Assembly (NCBI RefSeq): GCF_000247695.1
Contig: NW_004624843.1
Span: 5,548,604 to 5,612,603 of the forward strand
Length of the DNA: 64,000 bases
DNA from: Heterocephalus glaber
Taxonomy: Eukaryota; Chordata; Mammalia; Rodentia; Bathyergidae
Direction of reading: 5' to 3'
The position numbers were made by a program, and so were the translations under genes. The notes beneath the pieces were generated by a model. The model worked only from the letters and a program-made list of their open reading frames with translations, was not told where the DNA came from and ran no database searches. How positions within the stretch are numbered: the stretch's first letter is position 1; each line of letters begins with the position of its first letter. Below are positions 16,301 through 28,300 of this stretch, in pieces.

Positions 16301-19300
16301 TGAGGAAGGAGGAGAAGGGCAGGCCTTTGCACTTGGGGTCGAGCTCCAGCTGCGCAATCAGCTCCCGGAAAGCTGCCTTCTCCTGGCTGGGGACACAGAG
16401 ATGGCAGTGGGTCTCAGGCCAGGCTCCAAGCACAGTGCTTCCACCATCCACAGCCCCCAGAGGAGACAGCCCACGGGCCCGGAAAACACAGCCCCTCTGT
16501 TCCTTCTTTCACTTGCTTTTTCATGGAAAACACACTGCTCCTGCACACATCAAACAACAATATTGGCTTCGTGTGCCCAGCCCAGGGAGCCTTGCAAAGT
16601 ACATGTGTGAGGGAGGCCAAGCCTGTGAATCAGAGGCACAATTGGATGATTTCATGCAGCAGGAAAGCATGGCGAGGTGAACCCACGAGGTAGCAGGAGC
16701 CTGCGCCAGACTCCTGCCAGGGGCAAGCAGCAGTTTCAGGGCTCAGGAGCTGTGGAGCTAAGTCACAGGGTCCGCATGCATGCAGGGCGGCTGTGCTCTG
16801 CCCGCAGCACTCGGCCAGATGCCCAGCACTCATGGGCACCATGAGGGGTCACACTTGGGATTCTTGGGGACTGACCTCCGCAGCGTATGATCAAAATATA
16901 TGGTGAGTGTTTGCAGTTAAAAAAATCATTATAGTAAAAGATACATTGCCATGAATCCCCCTCAAAATCTTCCCCCTTGCTTTGAACACATCCCACCATT
17001 CTTGCCATTTTCTGAAGCAGTTCTGGAGTCCTCTTTCCTGAGTGTCTTTACAAAGTGTGATCAAAAATACAGTGGACGCTGCTGCCAAGTTCCATCCAAT
17101 GGAGAGGCAGCTTGTAAAAACGTGACACTGTCCTCATCCTCCTCATTCACCAGGCCTGGCACCATGAGACTCCTGGCTCTTCCCCAAAGGCAAAACGACC
17201 ACGAAAGGCAAATGTTTTAAGTCAGTTCAACACACACAACACTACATACTACAACACAAATAAAGACACTTGCAAAAGAGTATTTCTAATGCTGCTTCAG
17301 AAAGTGGCAAGAGGGAGGGAGGGAAAGGGAATAAAAAAAAAAGGCGGAAAAATGATGAAAAAAGAGCTTTTGCAAATAGGAAGGGGTCAAAGAGTTGGAA
17401 GGAGCATGGAGGGAGGGGCAGGGCCTGAACAAGTCAGAAGCAGGATGTGCTGAGTGTGTGTACCACCTCCCTGCCAACATGGACGAATGCAAAGAAGTGA
17501 GCAGAGCAATGGCATAAGCATGCCCAAAGGGCGGGGGGAAGTATTCTGAGGGAGATTATTGACAGTGTGTCTTTTACTGTAATAAATTTTTAGAAATTTA
17601 AATGTTCATCTTATTGTATTTTTCATACCTCATACAGGCACTTCCTTTGTGGGACACTTGTCCTCCCAGTGTTTGATCTCAAAAACAGCATATGATTCCC
17701 TCAAATTCCATTCCCAAATACACATGTAAAACACCCAAGTGTCCAGATACACAAACTCAAACTGCCGCACTGCACCATGTGGCTTGACAGAAAGCCTACC
17801 AAGTGCAGTCTTTAGGTGCTATGGTTTGCTCTGTGAACTGCCTGAGGGGCTAACCCCATGAAACTGTGGCCACCTTATCTTCAAGGCCAGGTTTTCTCTT
17901 CTCAGCAAGTGACCCCAGGACCTAGGACCAGCAGGGGCCAGAAGCTGCTGCCACCGCTCACTCATCCACCAGAGCGGCCACCTCCTGACAACTTGCGCAG
18001 GTGCCCCTGTCCTATGAAGCCTGACTCCCTCTGTTTCCAGGATGTACAGAGGCCAGTGACCTGCTCTTCCTTCCCAACTAGAGGCTCCTTTATTGGAGAC
18101 CCTCCGTCCGACTTGGACAGTTCGTTCCGGAAACACCTCTGATGCTCCGAGCAGAGCTAAGAGGGCTCCCGCTGACCCCAGCCATTTATGTCAATGCAAA
18201 GAATTCAAAGGCAAGTCGACTGAAAAACCATTCTGTCAATGGAAACCTCAAGGACAGGTTAGTAAAGTAGGGCAGGAATAAATTCAAGGGTGTTGCTGGA
18301 TGACACCAGAGAGCCTCCTTCCCACCCAGACCTGGCCTGTCACGAGTTCAAACCCACAGTTCTGACAGCCTGGCCTTACGCTCTTCCCTGAGCCCTCAGT
18401 GACCCTGCTGGCCAGGACACAGGTCCTCGGCAGGCTGTCTCAGGGTCCAGCTGGGCTAATGGCTCTCTACGGACACTCAAATGCCCTGCATCCCATCCCC
18501 AGCCTGCATCCCTGTGGGGCCCTGGGAACCCAGAGGTGAAGGCCAGGGGTGCCTGCCACCCCATGCAGGGCACGCACAGCAGCTGCTTGTACGTTCTCTC
18601 CTGGTAGGTCTGGTTGCTGACGTAGGTGATGTAGACCGAGAAGTGGTCGGCTGCGTAGTGGTACACGATGTCGCACACGTCAGAGATGACAATGTTCTCC
18701 TCCATCCGGTGCTCCAGCTCCAGGAGGAACCTGCCAGAGATAGCAGCTGAGTCAGAGTCGGGAACACCTCCCGGGTGGGGCCAGGGGACCCTGCACACTG
18801 GAGACTATGGGGCACACTGAGGAGTCACTGTCCGCCTCTAGGTGGGGCCAGCACGAGGAGCACAGAAACACTGACCCAGTGTCACTGCAATGGGGTGGGG
18901 TCCCTGCCTCACGGCTCTGAGGGATCCCCGGAACTCCAGGTGGATAGCAAGGGACCCAGGGCATCTACTGCTGACCGCTGGGAGGGGGTGGGTCTCTGCA
19001 TTTACATCTTTGGCCACTGTATTTCACCATGCAACATCCCAAACATGCAAGGGTAGACACACGAGTGTGCTGGGCCACCAGCCCAGGCCTCACCGCTCGC
19101 TGACGGCCATGACATCCAGCACGTTGGAGAAGAGGATGTGGGCCTCAGATGGGTGCAGGATCTTCTTCAGCCGCTCATTCTCCATGAAGTGGGACACCAG
19201 CAGGTTCAGGCTCTTATAGTAGGAGGCCTCGGAGGTGACCAGCTCGAACATGGCCTGCGTCATGGAGGGGACCTGAGGTCACCACCTCCCGAGGCCTGAG

Positions 19301-22300
19301 TGCATCTCAGACACAGAGCTGTGGGGTGGGGCTGGGGCAACGGCTGCTCCCCAGGGTGGTGGAGGGACAGCAGTAGTGCTGCTGTCCCTCAGTGCCACCC
19401 ATCCCTGTGCAAAGGGGACAGTGCTCTGACTTCAGAGGTGCACACTCGGCTCGCTATGTGGACCACTGGGGACAAGCAAAGTCCCAAATACAGAACAAGG
19501 GAGGAACTCAAGGCCAGGCATGTGACAGAGGCCGGGCCCACCTGTGGGGGGGCAGGTGAGCCAGCGGGTGGAGGACCCTGTTCCGGGGGCCCAGAAAAAC
19601 GTCCACAAGAAGACAAGCCTGGACCCCAGCTGGCCGGCAGGAGTGGGATTTGGGGGTAACTTTTGAGTTGTATGAAAATCTTTGTTTGCTTGTGTTTTTG
19701 AGACAAAGTCTCTCTATGTAGCCCAGGCTGGCCTTGAACCCTTGCCAGTTTTCCTGCCTCAGCTTCTGAGTTCTGAGATCACAGTCACGCGCCACCACAC
19801 CCAACCAGGGTTGTCTGAAAAGTCTTAAAATAAGTATATTATTCTTTTCAGTATCTCATTTTACTTAAAAAAATTTTTTTGGTGCTGGGGATCAAACCAG
19901 GGGCTTTGTGTGTGCTAGGCAACTGGTCTACTACTGAGCTACCACCTCAGCCCTGGGTTTGATTTTATAATCTATAAAGCAATTTTCATTTTGAAAAGAA
20001 GAGAAATAAATCCATAATCTATTTATTTATTTTTTTAGTACCAGGGATCGAACTCAGGACTTGCACTTACGGGGCAGGCACAGTGCCACTGAGCTAAGTC
20101 TACAGCCCCAAGGAATCCATAATCTAAACCAGGTGTGGTGGCACACGCCTGTAATCCCAGCACTCTGGGAGCCTGAGCCAGGAGGATTACAAATTCAAGC
20201 CCAGCCTGGGCAATTTAGTGATTTAGACACTCTGTCTCAAAATAAATAAAACATTTAAAAAGGGAAGAGGGCTGGGGATGTAGCTCACATGGAAAAGGAA
20301 AGAAATCCAGTCTCTAGTAAATTTTTCAGAAGCACCGTTATGCTGTGTCATGACCTTTGCCTGCTTACCGAGCCTATGAGCCCAGCAAAGCCAAGTGGAG
20401 CCTGTTCTCAGGAGTGTCCACTGCGAGGAGGCTGGGCAGCAGGCCCTGGCTCACCTCTCACCTTGGTTGCAAGTGACTTCAACAGACAAAGGGTCCCCCT
20501 CTTTCTCATCACCCTCCCTTAAGGTTTGGGTCCCGGATGGGACAATCCTATGGGTTAAACTGTGGCTCCCACTAAAGCTACACCTGTGTCCTACGTCCCA
20601 GTGACCTTGCTTGGAAAAGGGGTCTTTGCGGATGCCACTGAGTTTAGGGTCTCGAGGGAGAACTTCCTGGACTCAGGCATCTGCATCAGAGTGGTGGAGT
20701 GTGAAGTCAGACACAGAAGAGGAAATAGAGGCAGGCACCGAGGGGGCCACAGGCAAGGGTTGAGGGGCCAGGAGCAGCTGGAAGAGGCCGAAAGTGTTCT
20801 CCCCTGGAGCCAGCACAGCGGGCGGAGGGGGATGGAGGGAGTCGAGGGCTGGGAAGGGGAAAGAACTCACACATGGGGAAGGGGGTCCCTGCTGTCACAA
20901 ACACTCCTTGAGACCCCCCAGGAAGGACATGCAGAAGCACCCGTTTCATCAAAGGGAAGCCGATGCAGAGGTGAAATGGCCTCCCCAACGCCACACGACC
21001 CCCTGTCGAAAGAGTGGAATCACCCAGGGAGGGTTCCACCCTCTGGGCTCTGTGGGGACCCTGCCTTGCTGGGCTGCAGCAGCGTGGGGGTGAGCTAGGC
21101 GCTGGCAGTTGCTTGCTTCCCTGGCAAGGACCCAAGATGAGAGACACACTTGTGCGGTGCTGCTCTCCTGCAGCAGGACCTCCCCGGCTGCAGTGAGAAG
21201 CCCGCACCAGCATCTCTCGGTTCCAGCCACCAGTCACAGACCCTGGCCACCAGATGGCCCTGGCTTGAGATGGTGACAAGGCTGAGATGCTCAAAGAGCC
21301 CACAGCCTCTGTCCTCATCCTCATGTCACAACTGCTCCATCTACCTGAAAATAAGCAGCTCCATGAAGCAGTCCCTGGCCTCACTGGAGGCAGAGCTCCA
21401 GGCCCTGCACTGACCAACACGTAGCCTTTGGTCTGCCAGCTGTCTGCACACAGCCTGGAAAGGGGGCCACACCAGCTGGAAGTCTCCTGGAGGCTTCTCT
21501 GCTACTTATGGTGTTAGGAACTCACTTCCTGCTGCTAAATTTGTTTCCAGAGAATACATCCAGCCATCACCACTCCCAAGCTCCAAGCATGTGCACCTGA
21601 CAAAGGATACAGGCGAGTGTCACATGCACCAAAGGACCTGCCATGCCCATAACACAGCATTGCAGGGACAGGCACATCACCTTTTGTCCCGGGGTCCTGG
21701 GGGACACGGACTTGGGGACAGCACTGGCCTCTGAGAGGCTGACATGAGGCAGGTTCCAGCCTGAATCAGTGCTAGTGGAGAGCAGCTGAGCCCCTCCCCC
21801 AGGACCCCAACCCTGCCCATCTGCAGGCCTTGGTTACAATGAGTTGTCCTCATTCTGTATGCCACACTGACAACCACACCGACACGGCTGTCCTCGCCTG
21901 ATCAGAATCACCTGCACCCTCAGCCACTCAAAGCCTTTCACGGCTGTATAGAGCTGGCAGGTCCTGCTCACTCCTTTCCCTACCCACTCATTCATACCCC
22001 CATTCACTCATTCATTCATTCATTCCCCACTCAGGCTCCGCTGCAGGTGCTGAGCTTCAGGGGTGAGCACGGCTCAGTCCTGCAGGCACACAGGGCTCAT
22101 ACCTCCCATGCCAGGAGCACACACTTCAGAGAGAGCCAAGTGAGATGCCTCAGGTCAGGTCGGGTGGGGGGGTGCCACGGGGCAGACGTGTGAGTGTGTG
22201 TCCTGAATGAGTGTGTGGGAAAACGTGTGTATGTGTCTGAGGGGGAGTATTATGAGTGTGTAGGTGTGAATGGGCGTGCGTGTGTGGATTTGTGTGAACG

Positions 22301-25300
22301 TGTGTACATGAGCGTGAATATATTTGAGTAGGGAGGTGGGGTCTCAGTGAGTGTAGATGCGGGTGGGCACCTGGCTGCTCTCTGCATAGAATCCCTCCTT
22401 TGTCGGCCCCTCCCCAGGCCGCTGCTTAGGACCATAAGCCGCGAGGTGAGGCAGAGCCACACCGAGAGTCCCAGCCGTGCCAGGGTCCCTGACGTGCCAG
22501 CAGCTCCGGCTACTCCACCTTGTGTCTGCCAGTAACACGCTGCCCCTGAGATTTCTCTCTGCTGCTACTTCTCAGCCCGCACCTGCCTGCGACCCTTTGC
22601 GTGGGGTGACTTCCAGGGGACTGGCATTTCTCAGGGGGACCAGTGCAGGTGGCTCTGCCATCTGTGTGGGCTGTGCCAAGTCTGGCGTCTGCTGCAGGCC
22701 TGGGCTCCGCCCTCGCGGATGGCGGGAAGGCACTGTGACCCGGGAAGGAGGGTTGAGTGGCGAGAGATCGCAAAAGGGCCCATGCACAGGCGTAGCCATG
22801 CCTGTGCAGAGAAACGGGGCACTGGCTGGGGGACGGGCCGGGCGGCAGGAGGAAGGGCGGAGCGTGGGAGGTAGGGCTCCTCTGTGTGGCTCGGGGACCC
22901 ACCGAGGGGTGGGGAAGTGGCCACCAGGCTCCCATTCCCCGTCACGATGTGGGGTCGGCTGGTCAAGGGAACCCACTCCCATCTCCCAGCAGCCCCAGCC
23001 TGGGAAGCCCCACCACCTGCCTTCTCAGTGCATTTAGATTTCCCTCTGATGATGTGGCTTTGCCCACACCCTGGAGACTCAGGTGACCAGAGGCACCCCA
23101 GTCTGGGAAGGGACCTCGAGGGGCACTGCAGCCCACTGGGCAACCCAGAGAGACGCTCAGGACCAAACTGCGGGGCGGGGGGAACCATGGGGCTCAGGAC
23201 TGCCAAGGGGGCTGATGGACCAGTGCACCCGGAAACAGAGGAGATCCCAGAGCTGCCAGCAGTGGACACCCAGGAAACAGCACCTCCCTCAGATGCAGGA
23301 GCTCCGTGCCCTACGAAGTCAGTCCTAGCAGTGCCATCCGGGTCACTGGGGCCACCTCACCCTTCCTGTCCTCCAGGCCTGGCCTCCCGAAGAGCTCCGT
23401 GAGCAGTTTCCTCCTGCTTCTCTCCCTGGATCTGGGTGGATCTGGGCTTCCCCAACCTCCTCCTTAATGAGCCACTGCTGTTGGTGCCATCACACGGCCT
23501 GAGGCACCAGCTGACTTCTGTGGGCTCTGAGCCAGAGGCGGGCAGACCATGGCTGCCTCTGGATTGTCAAGGTCAGGACCCAAGCCCCCTGGCAGGACCC
23601 CCTCAGACACTGGACCTCAGCACCCGGATCTCATCTGCAACTCTAGGGTCCGCACCAGGGGGCTCCTGTGGCAGCCAGGGGTCCCCACTGGTTGTGCATT
23701 GAGCTGTGTCCCCTAGATTCCCACACTGAAGCCCCAACCCCAGCGAGACTGAACTTGGGGACGGAGCCTTTAAAGCAGTGATTTGGGCTGAATGAGGTGC
23801 TAAGGGCCAGCAGTGTCCTTGGAGGAGACACCAGGACTGAGCGCAGGAAGACCCCTCAAGGCAGCAGAAGGTGGCCCTGGGATCCCCATACCCGTCTTTG
23901 GAGTGGATTTCCGGGTGATTCTGAGATGCGCCTGAGGGTGAGGACCCTGAGCAGTACCAGGGCTGGAGCTCCAGCCCAGAGCCACAGTGGGGACCTCTGG
24001 CTGTCATTCATGTCACTTGCATCCACATGCTTGGTGCCTGACTGCCTTAGTCCATTTTGTGCAGCTGTCAGGGAATGCTCGAGACTGCTGATTGATGCAG
24101 AAGGGGGATTTGTATCTTACCATCCTGGAGGTCCTGGTGGCTGGTCAGAAAGTGCATCTGTGTGCTGGGGAGGGACAGTGCCAGCAGGCGGCCTCCTAGC
24201 AGGAAACCACTCCCTTGATAGGGAACCCCCCCCCCGCCCCCCCCCCCCAAGGCATCTAGCCTAGAGACCTCCTCACCTCTTAACTGCCCGGAGGAAGGCA
24301 GGAACTGAGGGTCTGGGGTTCCTCCTTGAGCTTAGGCTTCCTCAGAGGCTGGGGGTGTCACCCTCTTCCGACTCCATGACCCAGGCCCCGCGTCCCCAGG
24401 GTGCCGGCAGGGCGATGGAGCCTGCGGCTCAGTGGGCAGTGTCATGGGGTGATCCCAGCTCCTTACTCCAGTAGGGGTCGCCAAGCAGAGGAGCGGTGGC
24501 CCAGTCCCCACTCTGCTGCTGGCCCTCAGGGCCCTTCTGCTGCCCACCCCGGCAGCTGGCAGACTCACATCCTCCCTGTGCTGGCCCTGCTCTTCCAGAG
24601 ATGATGGGCTGCAGAGTCCCATGCTCCCCTCCACTCCCTTGTTGGCGTAGCAAGCTACACAGCGCAGGCAGGAGGGTTAACGGGGCAGTGCGAAAGTGGC
24701 TTCTAGTTAATGAGTGAGAAAGGATGAGAAGGGCCAGGCTGGCAGTGCACACCTGCAATCCTAGCACTTGGGAGGCTGAGGCAGGAAGATCACTGTGGGT
24801 TCAAGGCCAGCCAGGGCTACACAGTGAGTTGTTCAAGGCCAGCCCGGCTGCATAGTGAGACTCTCAAAAAAAAAAAATGAAGATGACAGTAAGTCAGAGT
24901 CCAGAGCCTGAACCCTGATCACCCTCAGGTGAACCTGGGAAGATGCCGGCTGGGCCTGGCCTGAGCAGCTGACCTGGTCTTGGGGCCGGCTAGGGGGGAG
25001 CAACAGTACTTCTGGTGCTGCCTCGGGACCAGATGCAGTCAGGTTTTAGATGCAGCCCTGGGGACCCGCGGTGCCCCCCATACCAGCAGCCCAAACCGAG
25101 CCTCGACAAGACACCTGGGTCGCAAATGCCATCCTTCATTCTCCTCAACACGACCCGCTTAACAAAACAATCTGCAAAAAATGCACACACTAAGGTGGTA
25201 TAAATAAAGCACTGGGCTGCCGGGAATGACCTCCAGCCCCACTCAGTCAGGGAAATGCAGAGTAGGGCGGTAGTGAGATCCTGTTTTCAATCTACTAGGA

Positions 25301-28300
25301 GCCAAGATGAGGCAGCCGGGAGATGTAGCCAGCACACACAACAGGCGTCTGATCTGCACTGGCAGTTCCGGCTAGCGATCCCCATGGTATCGAATGGGTA
25401 CGAATTTGATCTTTTAGGATTTTAAATAATGTGGCAATGAACATTTCTGACACACAATAGTTCTGAGAATGTCCACGAAACAGGCCAGTTAAACTGTGGA
25501 ATGTAGGGGCAACACACTCCAAAGCTGCAAAAGATGGAGAGAGATGGAGAGATACGGAGAGACACGATCAATGTTTTGCTAAGTGACAAAGAGGTGAGGA
25601 CGGAACAGCGCACACAGCAGCTCACAATTCGGTAACAGGCGCGCACTTGGGCACATGCACCCTCCTCGCCCCAGGAGGGCAGCTCAGGAGCACGGCATGG
25701 ACAGAGGCTTTCGCTTGCTGCAAGTGCTTTTGCTCCGTTTGAACTCTGTAATGAAGTGCATAAATTATTTATCCAAAGGATTAATTTCAAAAATGGCAAA
25801 TGCTACCTTTGCTTCTTTGCAGAAGTCGCTATCAGTGCTTTTTCTACATCAAACAGGCCAGGAGGTGGCTGGGGTTCGAGGGGGTGCAGCGCCCAACCGT
25901 GAGGCAGACATCTGTCGCCTGTCCCCATGCAGGGCCCGTCTGGTGAATTGTTGGGGTTTACCCTAAAGAAAGAAGTGCAGGATTCCAGGGGGTTGGTGAA
26001 CAACAGCGATCCCAGCTCATGTTTCTGACAGGGGTCCGTATTAAAAGCCCTCAGTCATTTCCTACTAAACCATTTTGCTTTCTAAGGAAAAAAGGAAATA
26101 CATGCAAGTTCGAAGTTGTGAAAACAAGCTGAACAACCACAAAATACAAGTGACTCCAGAGGCCGAGCAGACTCCTTTCTACCCTCCTGCCTCAGCCTCC
26201 TGAGTAGCTGGGATTAGGCGCGTACACCGCCACGCTCACCTTGCTCCCTCCTCTTTACCCCGTTTCTGTGTTCTACCTGCTCCCAGCTCTCCCTACCCTT
26301 CTCCACTGGCCTCCTTCCTAACCTCGTAACTGGAATATATCCTAGTTGTTTTCTCAAGCCATGGTGTTGAAAGCCACTAGGGGAGGTAGGGGACAAAGAG
26401 CTTCAGAACAACTTGGAAAATAAAAACGAAAGAAGAAAATCCTGCACAGTGACATGTGCCCACTGCAGCTGGGAAACTTTTACTCACAAATTAAGAAAAC
26501 TTACTATTTTGTTCTTAAGCCCTGACTCTTCCATGACTCAGACTTAGGCCACTGTGGGGTGCTGTCCTGAAGTGAACGGGAGCTCCCCAAGACCTGGGGC
26601 TTCTGCAACTCAGGGACAAGAGATGTCTGCAGCAGACTGAATGGTCCTTTCTGGCTTTAATACACATGGAAGCTGAGGATTTAGCTCAGTGGTTTCGCTG
26701 CCTGCTGCACAAGCGCAAGGACCCGAGTTCGATCCCCGGTATCAAAAAAAAAATACACGCGGCATTAGACGGAGCCGACACACGCTGGCTGGTTTGCAAC
26801 ATAAAACCTGAAGACCTCACTCTCAAGTGCTTGCACAAGCTCTTTAAAATAAATGTGAGAAGGGGTGGGGATGTAGCTCAGTGGTTCTGCCACCTGCCCT
26901 GCAAGTGCAAGGACCGGAGATTGATCCCTGGTACCAAAAAAAAAAAAAAAAAATGTGAGGGCAATTATAATCTTAGCTCTCAGGGGGCTGAGGCAGGAGG
27001 ACTGCTGTGGGTTTGATGCCAGCCTGGGCCACACAGTGAGTCCAGGACCAGCCTGGACAACATAGCAAGACCTGTCTCAAAAAACCAAAAATAAATAAAT
27101 AAATAAATATGAAAAGTCAAAGCTCTGAAACTCAAGAACCAGACAAACTCCATGTCTATGTTATCCATGACTGACTGTGGCTGACTGCGTATCAGTTAAG
27201 TCAGTCTCATTTATTTTTAAACATCTGGATTTGCAACTGGAAAATGCAAAAATGTATAAAAAATTAAAAGCCTTTCTCTCTCTTTTTTTTTCTCATTGTG
27301 TAGCCCAGGCTGGCCTCGAACTTGCAGTGATCCTCCTGCCTCAGCCTCCTTAGTGCTGGGATTACAGGCATGTGTCACCATGCCCAGCAAAGTCTTTGTT
27401 TTCAATGCCCACTCTGTACAGATGTAATGTTCTATTCTGCTTTTTAAAAACTTTATCATGCATAGTCACCTATTTTAGTCTTTCAAAATGTATTTTTAAA
27501 GTATTTGTATCTTTGTATAGCTAAATACTATCTTGCTAAACAATTCCCCACTCATTGAGCACTTAGGTTTCTTCTCCTCATTCTTGTCTTAATTTTTGCT
27601 GGGATGGACATCTTAACAAACATTTGTGCACACACTTGATTATTTCACAAGATAAATGTCTAGAAGTAGAAATACTAGAAAGTATACAAATATATTCTAA
27701 TTGGGGTTTGATAACACATACTATTATTCTCTTTTTATCAAGTGTGTTCAAGAGCCCTCATTTAAAAATTTCTTTTTTTTATCCTTTATCATTTTATCTT
27801 TTCTTCGTTTTTTGCTGCTCACATTTCGCCTCATCTCAGTTCTTAACTATTGTCTGAGAAGGAGATTACAGCCACTTGTGTCAATCTTGGCCTATGCTCC
27901 AGCCTCATCCCAAGTTACACAAAAAAGTAAAAAAAAATTTCATACCTTTATTCTCAAAATATTATGGTGTATGAGCTGGTCCTTATTTGCTCTCTAGTGC
28001 TGTAAGTGAAGCACAACAGAGCGTCAAGAACATGAGACCGTGCTCTCAAAGAGCTCGTAGTAGCTACTGTTAGGAGTTCAAAGGCCTATGCCCAGTCATA
28101 GGCCTGTCCCCAGGTGTGACAGGACATTGGGCTCCAGCTCTTCCAGAAGAATGGGGTAGAAAAACTGCTTTGAGAAGACAACTGAGCAAGAGGACTTGGT
28201 ACCAACAAGGTCTGGTGGGAGAAAGTAGGGAATGTGAAGGATAGAGAGCTCATTTTCTTTCTACTACCTAAAAGCACAGGCACCTGACCCCAGCAAGGGG

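Noticed and set aside
17815..18140. LTR or coding remnant at 17815-18140
   Set aside because: It begins with a MaLR-like TATGGTTTG, but the rest did not follow any element that I could name with confidence.
26668..26752. tRNA-Ala gene
   Set aside because: A and B boxes are present, but the cloverleaf is not maintained and the unit ends in an A tail with flanking duplications: an ID SINE. The same applies to all ID copies.
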